A stretch of 9,631 nucleotides of DNA. Origin: Pseudomonadota bacterium (GTDB taxonomy: Bacteria; Pseudomonadota; Alphaproteobacteria; Sphingomonadales; SMXR01). The notes beneath the pieces are model-generated. The model was not told where the DNA came from, searched no databases, and was given only the letters and a program-made list of their open reading frames with translations. This document shows, piece after piece, positions 1 through 7,074 of this stretch; the first letter of the stretch is position 1, and the number at the start of each line of letters is the position of its first letter. The stretch is from the NCBI GenBank assembly GCA_022571175.1, contig JACZYI010000058.1:1-9631 (forward strand), written 5' to 3'. Position numbers and translations under genes: made by a program.

Positions 1-1146
1 ATTGTTGTATTATTCGCTTGCCATCGGCATTGTATAGTCGCATTTGCGCGGCCACGCCTTTCAAACGAATATTGTCGAACATAATGGTTGCTTGTTCACG
101 AGGTGTTCGAACTGTGCTCGTAATTTCTATAGAGGATATACCTGCTGCATTCATAATATCTTTCAACACCCCAATACTGTAACTCGTTATGCTAGCAGGG
201 TCGGCTCCTGAACGGAAAAGAATTTGCGGCCCTCCACCCGCTCCTGCTCCCTGCAACTTAATCCCCACACCCGCATCAATGCGGGTGGCGACGGTGATGA
301 GGTCGGCATGTTCTGCCTTGCCGGGGCGGTAGTGAGGGCACCGCTGTTGGCAAGGTTGATACAGCCCTGCACGCAGGCTTTGAGGAGCTTGTCCGAGGGG
401 CATTGAGTGAGGCCCAGTTGTTTGAGTTCAGCTGCGGTGGGTTCCTTGCGGTTGGTCAACGACGCGTAGCTTTGGGTGGACTGGAATATCAGACAATCAT
501 CGCTGCCCACATTCCAGCCCTGAGCGGATTCCACCTGCTCGCACACAAGACCGATTACTTCGGGGGGCGCATAATCCGGTTCACCCAATATGAGCCGTCT
601 GGTCATGGGCGAGACAAAACCGGCGAGCTCAAAGCGGAGCCGGGCTTCAAACCGGCCTTGCGGGGTTATACAAACTTCTTTCAGCACCAGATAGAGCTTG
701 GTGCTCATATTGATGCGACGAATGACTTGCGATAGGGATGCGGCGAGCTTTGTGGGCAAGGGTGCCTTGAATTCTACCCGGGTTATCTCAGACCGGGCCT
801 GGGTCTCAATCTCGGAGGGCGGGATATCGGGCACAAACACCGCGGTGGTGCCTTTAATGCCTTCCATGCCAATCAGCGAGACGGGAATGCCCATCCTGTT
901 CATCTTGGACAAGATCGGGGTAAAGGGCCGGATGATCCCGGTCACCGGTTCGCCCGCACATTGCTGAAGATTTGATATGTTCTTATAAAACCCGGACGAG
1001 GTCAGGCCATCGATCATGCCCTGATAAAGGTGTCTTACCCCAAAGCTGGTTCTTATTTCAATATGATACATACCCATTTGCATGGCGGCTACATCGTGGC
1101 TTTCGTTTTTGCCTCCTTCGCCAACCGAGCCGTTAATTCTAGGCAT
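1..1146 (-). CDS. Peptidoglycan-binding / hydrolase-like protein, frameshifted and cut by the left edge
   Basis: Start chosen at the ATG at 1146 (MPRINGSVGEGG), preceded by GGAG about 8 bases upstream; an in-frame start 15 codons earlier lacks such a site. The N-terminus has the pattern SVGEGGKN..DVAAMQ, then a DG and an LQQ, then TGIIRPFTPILSKMN. This spacing resembles the peptidoglycan-binding-like N-terminal domain found on many lysozyme-like proteins. A middle region of about 200 residues is unrecognised. The first frame runs into a stop at 187, but from about position 345 leftward another frame is coding-like: RPGKAEHADLITVATRIDAG, then SITSYSIGVLKDIMNAAG, TSTVRTPREQATIMFDN and GVAAQMRLYNADGKRII. 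I know that last module from C-termini of peptidoglycan-hydrolase-type proteins, often of phage or secretion context. One missing base near 320-345 would join both frames into one protein of at least 381 residues. Alternatively the second frame (ATG at 403) is a separate overlapping gene. Family call moderate; enzymatic activity not shown. Confidence 0.6.
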
Positions 1147-1179
1147 GATATTATCTCCAGACAGGTTAAATACCCACCG

Positions 1180-1208
1180 TATATACACCAAAAAGGAACA
1201 ACTATCAA
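1180..1208 (-). promoter_or_regulatory. Candidate sigma-70-type promoter for the peptidoglycan-related gene
   Basis: On the minus strand TTGATA (1208-1203) is followed after 17 bases by TATATA (1185-1180). That is five of six and four of six matches to the consensus boxes at ideal spacing. The start of transcription would fall near 1173, leaving a leader of about 27 bases that contains the GGAG ribosome-binding site before the ATG at 1146. Confidence 0.4.
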
Positions 1209-1358
1209 GATAAATGTACCAAATGGGTTATATTTGTTAATGAAATGTTGAAATCAATTCGGCAAGACTATGCGCATGGATGGAATAAAGTGGTTTAAAT
1301 ATGCGTCAGATACCCAGTTCTTGCGTAATTGAAGCAGAAAATACCCCTAAAATTGGGC

Positions 1359-1364
1359 TATACT
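1359..1364 (+). promoter_or_regulatory. Weak -10 candidate upstream of norC
   Basis: TATACT matches the -10 consensus at five of six positions and lies about 73 bases before the ATG at 1437. No convincing -35 box sits 16-18 bases upstream, which would fit an activator-dependent promoter or a chance match. I scanned the upstream region for the TTG-N8-CAA half-site spacing of FNR/NNR-type regulators and found none. Confidence 0.2.
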
Positions 1365-1373
1365 ACCGCACAA

Positions 1374-1418
1374 GATAAATCTGCTTGGGGTAAAGCGGCT
1401 TGGACAAAAGCGGCTTTA
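1374..1418 (+). repeat. Three imperfect 15-base tandem repeats just upstream of norC
   Basis: Three consecutive 15-base units at 1374-1388, 1389-1403 and 1404-1418 share the core AAA(G/T)C(G)GCTT; the last two share an exact AAAGCGGCTT. They are in frame with norC and would read DKSAW, GKAAW, TKAAL if translation began upstream, for example at the TTG at 1329. Either they encode a Lys/Ala-rich N-terminal extension or they are leader DNA with a repeat. Confidence 0.5.
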
Positions 1419-1436
1419 GGTAAGAAGAGACAAGTG

Positions 1437-1900
1437 ATGTTTTTCGGTCTGTCAGATCGCTGCTGCATATTCGCGTTATTGAGCGCCGTGTTCCTGACTT
1501 ATTCCGGTTATGTCTGGTCGATTGGCACCTCGAATGGCACTGCTCACACGGCCGGGCAGGGGCTCACGGCTGGAGTGCTGGCGGGCTATCAGGTTTTTCA
1601 GGACAAAATTGCATTGCCTGTCACCAGCTTTACGGTCTGGGCGGCTATATGGGCCCGGACCTGACCACGGTGGCCGCAGCGGAGGACCGGGGTGTGGATT
1701 ATGCCCGCGGATTTATCGCTTTTGGCACCGAGCGCATGCCCGATTTTGGCTTGAGTGATGGCGAGATTGATAGCCTGATTGATTTTCTCAAATATACCGC
1801 GGCCAGTGGGGAATATCCGCCCCGCGCGCCCATATTAAAGTGGAACGGAACCGTAGATTATGCAGGCGGAGCAGGGGGAGCTGGCGGCGCCGAGCACTAA
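1437..1900 (+). CDS. norC: NorC-type membrane-anchored cytochrome c, apparent one-base frameshift
   Basis: Small cytochrome c subunit of a nitric oxide reductase-like complex; it would pass electrons from periplasmic donors to the NorB partner. From the ATG at 1437 the first frame gives a short N-terminus and one membrane anchor (CCIFALLSAVFLTYSGYVW), then AGYQVFQDK. The heme motif CIACH follows with QLYGLGGYMGPDLT, but in another frame starting at 1610. The sequence at 1603-1612 reads ACAAAATTGC; one more A in the run of four would read D-K-N-C and restore a continuous protein of about 154 residues, the usual NorC size. The later ERMPDF holds the likely axial Met, and a Gly/Ala-rich tail ends at the TAA at 1898-1900. 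An upstream in-frame TTG at 1329 would add 36 residues but has no ribosome-binding site. Identity is firm; whether the break is real, a sequencing error or recoded is open. Confidence 0.82.
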
Positions 1901-3209
1901 AATCGGCCTCTGGTTTATCAATTTAGGTCTGGTGGCGCTCACTTTCTCGCTGATGGTGGGCGTGCTGGCGGCCTTCAAATATCTCTTTCCGGACTTTCTC
2001 GACTTTTTGCCTTTTTATAAATTGCGCCCCATGCATGTGTCGCTGGCGATCTCATGGATATTCCTGGTGGCGATCGGCGGTATTTATTATTATCTGCCCA
2101 ATTATTGCAAGCTGCCGCTCTGGTCCCCTCGCGCCGCCCGGCTGCATTTCTGGGTCTTTCTCCTCACCGGGCTCGCCATCTTGGGAGCCTATCTCATGGG
2201 ATATTTTGGCGGCCGGGAATATTGGGAGTTTCCCCCGGTCCTGGCGCTGCCCATATTTGCCAGCTGGATATTGTTCGGGGTTAATTTCTACCGGACACTG
2301 GCGCGCCATCAGGGCTCCTGGCCGGTCTATTTCTGGATGTGGGCCACCGGCATCATTTTCTTCTTTTTTACCTTCGCCGAATCCTATCTCTGGATCTTCC
2401 CCTATTTTCGCGAAAGCATTATCCGTGAGCTGACCGTGCAATGGAAATCCTATGGGGCGCTGATTGGTTCCTGGAATATGCTGGTCTATGGCACCGCCAT
2501 ATTTGTGATGGCTAAAATCGGCGGTGATGACCGGGTTGCACGCTCCAAAATGGCGTTCAGCCTCTATTTCCTCTCGCTGGTGGCCCTGATGTTCGGCTGG
2601 GCCCACCACGCCTATGCCGTGCCCTTTGCGCCCTGGGTTCGGAATCTGGCTTACATAGTTTCCATGAGTGAACTCTTGATTCTCGGAAAAATTATCTGGG
2701 ACTGGCGGGCCACGCTCAAAAGCTATCAGAAACATAATCACTGCCAGGCCTACCGCTTTCTGTTTGCCGCCGACATCTGGATATTCCTGAATTTGATATT
2801 GGCGATTATGCTCTCGGTGCCGGCCATCAATATTTTTACCCACGGCACCCACATCACCGTGGCCCACGCCATGGGCACTACCATCGGCATCAACAGCATG
2901 ATTTTGCTGGCCTCGGTCTTTTTCGTAATCGAGTCAAAATTTGACCCGGATTATTGCGCCAGCCGCGAGGGCCGGGTGGTGGCGTTCGGCTCTCGATTGG
3001 CGAACATCAGCCTGTTCGTGTTTTTGGGCGCACTGTTGGGCGCGGGCCTGATGGAGGCCCCGGTGGGCGCCCAGCCCTTTTATGCCTCAACCGAAGCGGC
3101 GCGACCCTACCTCATGGCCTTCGCCGTGGCTGGTGGCGGCTTGATGCTGGGCCTCTGGATGGTCTTGCTGCCCGCCATCAAAATCATCTGGCGGGGGAAG
3201 GCTGGTTAG
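1860..3209 (+). CDS. norB: NorB-like heme-copper subunit with altered metal ligands
   Basis: Membrane subunit of the nitric oxide reductase / heme-copper oxidase superfamily, 449 residues with about twelve hydrophobic segments, close to cNorB length. It starts inside norC with a 41-base overlap, suggesting coupled translation. Recognisable parts: RPMH59VSLAISW (first low-spin heme ligand), GREYWEFPP near 118-126 (compare GREFLEQP of cNorB), WAH249H250 (two non-heme metal ligands) and HGTHITVAH336AMG (high-spin heme ligand at 336). Aligned by eye to Pseudomonas aeruginosa NorB from memory, the segment with the other metal ligands, H207 and E211, becomes VQWKSYG199ALIG203SWN, so both appear to be Gly. 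The second low-spin heme ligand (H349 in that protein) is Met338. It may be a divergent NO reductase, a member of another superfamily branch, or a non-catalytic relative. Superfamily placement is firm; NO reduction is not established. Confidence 0.85.
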   Translation: MQAEQGELAAPSTKIGLWFINLGLVALTFSLMVGVLAAFKYLFPDFLDFLPFYKLRPMHVSLAISWIFLVAIGGIYYYLPNYCKLPLWSPRAARLHFWVFLLTGLAILGAYLMGYFGGREYWEFPPVLALPIFASWILFGVNFYRTLARHQGSWPVYFWMWATGIIFFFFTFAESYLWIFPYFRESIIRELTVQWKSYGALIGSWNMLVYGTAIFVMAKIGGDDRVARSKMAFSLYFLSLVALMFGWAHHAYAVPFAPWVRNLAYIVSMSELLILGKIIWDWRATLKSYQKHNHCQAYRFLFAADIWIFLNLILAIMLSVPAINIFTHGTHITVAHAMGTTIGINSMILLASVFFVIESKFDPDYCASREGRVVAFGSRLANISLFVFLGALLGAGLMEAPVGAQPFYASTEAARPYLMAFAVAGGGLMLGLWMVLLPAIKIIWRGKAG

Positions 3210-3225
3210 CCACCTTTACCGAGGC

Positions 3226-3251
3226 GAAGCTATTTGATTCTGAAGCTATTT
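3226..3251. repeat. 10-base direct repeat at the norB / nuclease junction
   Basis: GAAGCTATTT occurs exactly at 3226-3235 and 3242-3251, 16 bases apart, spanning the end of the minus-strand nuclease gene. It sits where GC content drops. No matching copy was seen at the other end of the AT-rich stretch, so it is not shown to be a target-site duplication. Confidence 0.5.
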
Positions 3252-4751
3252 TTGACGGTCCATCATATCTTGAAGTCCATCAACCAGAACACGCGTTGCG
3301 CGGCAATCATCTTCATTGTAATCGAGAATTCGTTGCCGTATTTTTTTATCGCCCGTCTCCGTCCATCTGTGGAACCATTCAATTGATGCGGCGCCAGAAG
3401 GATGTTTATCGCGCCAATCAAACCCTAGGTATGTGGCCAAATATTTTATTCCATAAGACCTGACTGGCCACTCCGTGGCTTTCAATACGATATCTGTATA
3501 AAGGTCGACAAAGTTTTCACTTTTAAATAATTCCTCAATTTGACCTTCTGTGCATACGTCAGGATATTTTTGTTGCAGTTTTTTATAAGTTGTTTTCTCG
3601 TGACTTGCATAATGATAGATCGCGCAGGGTTGAGATGCCTGGATATATTGCCAAGCTTCGGCAAAGGCTTTTTCTTCGGCTTCCATCGAAACATCTTTGG
3701 CAAAAAATGACACATATTTTTCTGATCCATCATCTCGAGATTGCCTTTCTACGAATCCATGCAAATAATGACAATCTCGCATGGGGTCCGATTCAATATC
3801 AAAAAACAATTCTTTTTCGAATGATGGAAGAGTTATGGGGTTAGTCAGAATTGGGTCGCCAGCGTCTTTGATTAACCGGGCGCGAACTTGAAATTTTTCC
3901 AGCATTTTGATACCTACGCCGGGAAAAATCGTTTTTTTGCCCTCTACAAAATCTTGGATGTTGCAGCCAGCTAGGTCAGAGATGGTTGGTATCGAGGAAA
4001 TCATTGCGTCTCGCCTCTTGCCACCAAGATAGAATATCAAAGTGAGGTCATCGTTGCTCTCTAAATCAGATGTACACTTGGTATACCAATGGCACATTTT
4101 GCATGAACCGCTGAATGCAGGAAGCGTGATGTTCTCGCCATTTATGATTACCGAAACCTTGTTCAATACCTCTTCATAATCTTGCCACAGGGTTCGAGGG
4201 TTTCTTACTCCAATTTCAGCTTCAAAGTCGTATTGCACTTCTTCACCATGGATGTCCCAAACATACGCTACGCGGGCGGCGCTATAATTCAGTCGTTCTA
4301 GGATGTCGGTGTATAGGGCCAATTGAACTGCGTAATGTTTCTTGGGTTTCTTATCATCACCGTACGTCTCTTCACCCGATCCAGCTTTAATATCTATTGC
4401 GATATATCCGCGGTCATCTCGCCTCAAAATGTCAGGTTCACCAACCAAATCTCCATCGGTTATTCGAGCGGAATATATTAGGTTTTCGCCACGCTTCATG
4501 GCCTCAAGCGTCAAATGCTCCTTTTCGTCTCCAAATTTATCTGACAGATCAAGAAATGGTGTTTCCAGTTCGCTTATGACCTGTTTTTCAAATGCATTGC
4601 CATTTTCCCAAAGTAATTTCACAAACGCATTTGGTTCATCTCTGTCTTTGGGATCGGCAAATTGATCCATGTGAGGTCGATGGGCGCACTGCAAAAAATC
4701 ATATAACATGGAGGCGCTTATTAGTTTGGTTATCGTGGTCCGTTCCTTCAC
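3246..4751 (-). CDS. TM0106-type RecB-like nuclease with DEDD exonuclease-like domain
   Basis: Likely DNA nuclease of the TM0106 family. Residues here are counted from an in-frame TTG at 4775. The N-terminal half is a PD-(D/E)XK domain: GEPD115, then IAID128IK130, then a YAVQ151LALYT motif. Cys30 (LQCAHRPHMD) plus C225, C228 and C234 (CKMCHWYTKC) match the four-cysteine iron-sulfur pattern of AddB/Cas4-like nucleases. The C-terminal half resembles the RNase H-fold exonuclease of YprB: FFD326IE328, VD424LY and YNEDDCRAT near 486-494. The family normally starts near ITKLISASMLYDFLQC, so I prefer the GTG at 4751 (GGAG 11 bases upstream) over the TTG at 4775; ATG at 4709 is also possible. Full length about 501 residues, both domains look intact. 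Base composition is clearly lower in GC than its neighbours. Role unknown: repair, or defence/mobile-element DNA processing, are both possible. Confidence 0.82.
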   Translation of the reverse strand: MKERTTITKLISASMLYDFLQCAHRPHMDQFADPKDRDEPNAFVKLLWENGNAFEKQVISELETPFLDLSDKFGDEKEHLTLEAMKRGENLIYSARITDGDLVGEPDILRRDDRGYIAIDIKAGSGEETYGDDKKPKKHYAVQLALYTDILERLNYSAARVAYVWDIHGEEVQYDFEAEIGVRNPRTLWQDYEEVLNKVSVIINGENITLPAFSGSCKMCHWYTKCTSDLESNDDLTLIFYLGGKRRDAMISSIPTISDLAGCNIQDFVEGKKTIFPGVGIKMLEKFQVRARLIKDAGDPILTNPITLPSFEKELFFDIESDPMRDCHYLHGFVERQSRDDGSEKYVSFFAKDVSMEAEEKAFAEAWQYIQASQPCAIYHYASHEKTTYKKLQQKYPDVCTEGQIEELFKSENFVDLYTDIVLKATEWPVRSYGIKYLATYLGFDWRDKHPSGAASIEWFHRWTETGDKKIRQRILDYNEDDCRATRVLVDGLQDMMDRQK

Positions 4752-4922
4752 GTCGATTTTAGCTCCATATCCCAATCAATCCGCCGGGCTATTCCTAAAG
4801 TCGAATAAATAGGGTAGTTACGCTTATAAGGCGAATCGTAATTCTAATGTAAGATTTGAAAGAGCGTGGCTAAACCTCCGGGTACTCAGAATGAACATAA
4901 AACGCCTTGCAAATTTCCCCCC

Positions 4923-6812
4923 TCATTCATCGATCACCGGCAGCACCATGCGTGAGGCATAATCCGCCGAATGGTGAATGACATTATGCGCCACCACAAA
5001 TTCGGACTCGTTATAATTATCGCCGCCCGTATTCAGATTGCGCGAGAAACGCGGGAAATTGCTGGAGGAGACCTCAAGCCTGATCCGGTGACCAGCCCGG
5101 AACACATTGCTGGTGGACAAGACCGATAGCGTCACTTCATAAATGCCGCCGTCTTCCATGAAAACCTCGCTCTCATAACCATCCCTATAGCGCGCGCGCT
5201 GGATGGTCTCATCGAGGTTAAGCGCCCGCCCGTCCGGGTAGACATCAATCAGCTTGATGGTGAAATCCGTATCGCGGGCGTCGGAGGAGACATAAAGTGT
5301 CACCTCCACATAGCCGGTCACATTCACGTCTGCGCTTAATTCCTCAGTGGTATAAACCAGCACATCCGCCCGCGCCTCAATGCCGCGCTGGTCAAAAGAG
5401 CCGCCCTCAACCGCATTGCCAATACAACAAATGCCGCCACCCAGCGATGGCACCGGGGTGGCCGGGTCGTAGGTATAAGCATCAAATCCGCCATCCTCAC
5501 CGGGCGCATCCCAGGTGAGCCTGCCATCACCGAACAGGCTGTTGGCATGGCCATCACTTTGCAAATAGAGCGTCACCGGCTGGGCGGTAGCAGGCGGCCA
5601 GACCTCGGCCGAGCGCCATTCATTGGCTCCTTGAGCAAAATACTGGACTTTGGGAGTGTCGGCCGGGAAATTGCTGTCATCGCCTTTCAGCCATTTATCG
5701 AAGAACCCGAAAATCATGCCCATATAGTCAAAATCGATATTGCCCATTTCCTGCTCGCCAACCGTGAGCGGAGACTCGTTGCGGAAGAAAGAACAATGCA
5801 GCCCCGGCGCTATGACCACATATTGATTGTCGCGCACTTCCGGGTCGGGCGCGGTCTCGGACACATGATTGAAGAGCGCCAGATTGGGGCTGATGGAGAA
5901 ATCATACCAGGTGAAAGCCCAGAGCGCGGGCACCCCAATGTCTTCGTCATCATGGTAAAGCCCGCCCTGATACCAGCCTTCATCATTGGGCTTGCGGGCG
6001 AACAGCTCGGCGTAAATTCCCTTGGGGCCGTTGGCTTCCAGCATGGCCTCGCCAATGGGCAGGTGCCAGATCAGCTTGGCCCAGTCGATGGGCGGCATGG
6101 ATGGTGCCAGATCAAAATAGGTGGAAAGCCGCAGCCGGTCCTCGTCCGAGAGATCGCTCGGGAATTTGGGGCCTTCGGTCAATTGCACCGGATAGAGCCA
6201 GGGCAGGTAAAACATCTGCTCGGCCCCGCCCCGATACCAGTTGCCCTGCTCATAAAATTTGCCCACCCGCCCGATGCCGGCACCGGGAGACATGGGCACC
6301 ATGGCCGCATGGGCCGGATGGTTCATAGCCGCCAGTGCCATTTGCGGTTCAGCCGAAGACGAGCAGCCCAGCGTGCCCACCCGGCCATTGGACCAGGATT
6401 GCCCGGCGATCCAGGTGAGCGCATCATAACTGTCGGTGCGGGGCAGGCCCAGAAGTTCCCAAGTTCCCTCGGAGAAAAACTTGCCGCGCTCGTTTTGCAT
6501 TACAAAGGCATAACCCTGCTCGAGCGCCGCCTCGATCACGGTCAGCCAGGGACCTGAAAGCTTGTTGTAATTATAGGGTGTCTTCCAGAAAATAGTGGGC
6601 AGCGGGCCTGACGCGTCCTTGGGCAAATAAATATCGGTGGCCATTCTGACGCCGTCGCGCATGGGCATCATGAAAAATTTTTGAACCTCGGCAATTTCCC
6701 CAATTGCCTTGGTGCGTTCCTCGTCCGTGGGCGGCGACTGGCTGAAGCCCGATGTGGCCATTATAGTTGTGGCTGCAATGGCTATGACTGCCAGAATTAC
6801 AGTTTTTTTCAT
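4923..6812 (-). CDS. Secreted CocE/NonD family hydrolase (S15-like)
   Basis: Serine hydrolase of the CocE/NonD group, related to X-Pro dipeptidyl-peptidases; known members cleave esters, beta-lactam side chains or peptides, and the substrate here cannot be told. 629 residues. Residues 1-25 are a signal peptide (KK, hydrophobic stretch, then TSGFSQS), so the enzyme is probably periplasmic or secreted. The alpha/beta-hydrolase domain begins MMPMRDGVRMATDIYLP. Likely catalytic triad: Ser151 in GTLGCSSS, Asp304 in FTWYD, His339 in APGLH. GGICCIGN near 459-466 matches the Cys-pair loop common in the family. The C-terminal third (about 400-629) is the jelly-roll PepX_C-type domain, including RARYRDGYES and a GHRIRLEVSSSNFPRF motif. 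The ATG at 6812 has a strong GGGGGG ribosome-binding site 6 bases upstream. It is transcribed alone, divergent from the cyclophilin gene. Its nucleophile elbow is G-C-S-S-S rather than the usual G-x-S-Y/W-x. Confidence 0.9.
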   Translation of the reverse strand: MKKTVILAVIAIAATTIMATSGFSQSPPTDEERTKAIGEIAEVQKFFMMPMRDGVRMATDIYLPKDASGPLPTIFWKTPYNYNKLSGPWLTVIEAALEQGYAFVMQNERGKFFSEGTWELLGLPRTDSYDALTWIAGQSWSNGRVGTLGCSSSAEPQMALAAMNHPAHAAMVPMSPGAGIGRVGKFYEQGNWYRGGAEQMFYLPWLYPVQLTEGPKFPSDLSDEDRLRLSTYFDLAPSMPPIDWAKLIWHLPIGEAMLEANGPKGIYAELFARKPNDEGWYQGGLYHDDEDIGVPALWAFTWYDFSISPNLALFNHVSETAPDPEVRDNQYVVIAPGLHCSFFRNESPLTVGEQEMGNIDFDYMGMIFGFFDKWLKGDDSNFPADTPKVQYFAQGANEWRSAEVWPPATAQPVTLYLQSDGHANSLFGDGRLTWDAPGEDGGFDAYTYDPATPVPSLGGGICCIGNAVEGGSFDQRGIEARADVLVYTTEELSADVNVTGYVEVTLYVSSDARDTDFTIKLIDVYPDGRALNLDETIQRARYRDGYESEVFMEDGGIYEVTLSVLSTSNVFRAGHRIRLEVSSSNFPRFSRNLNTGGDNYNESEFVVAHNVIHHSADYASRMVLPVIDE

Positions 6813-7074
6813 GGTTTTCCCCCCACTGTGACGCGGCCCCGACCCCCTCGAGGCGTGAACATACAGTCTGCCCGAAATGCGTAGCCTAAATCCAGCGGAT
6901 AATTTTCCACGCGCGGTTGCGCTTGCCTCCCTTTGCTCGGATTTCGCCGCTTATGTGCACGGGCCGGGCATTGAGGGGCCGGTGTCCATGATTGCCGATG
7001 GCTTGGCTGTTGGGTCGTGCTCACATTCTGTGATAGCTTCCAAATCCATCGCCCGGAAAAGGATAAGGAAAATC

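Noticed and set aside
1235..1275. FNR/NNR-type binding site upstream of norC
   Set aside because: TTGAAATCAA near 1248 is a short inverted repeat but lacks the TTG-N8-CAA spacing; no other TTG in the region has CAA at the right distance.
2052..2867. Long open frame of 271 codons on the minus strand
   Set aside because: It lies entirely opposite norB, is rich in His/Gln/Gly/Pro with no domain I recognise, and is explained by the codon bias of the real gene.
1860..3209. NO dismutase (Nod) identity for the NorB-like protein
   Set aside because: Nod proteins are long single-chain qNOR relatives. This one has cNorB length, a NorC partner and keeps the HH pair, so the label is not supported, though the family needs a tree.
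3226..3251. Target-site duplication of a mobile element
   Set aside because: The two GAAGCTATTT copies are 16 bases apart at one end only; no copy was found at the other border, nor any transposase or integrase.
4776..4922. tRNA or small RNA gene between the nuclease and the hydrolase
   Set aside because: No cloverleaf, TTCGA-type loop or stable hairpin with T tract could be found on either strand.
5547..6557. Long open frame of 336 codons on the plus strand
   Set aside because: It is antisense to the CocE-type hydrolase, whose signal peptide, triad and domains are clear; the antisense translation shows no family features.
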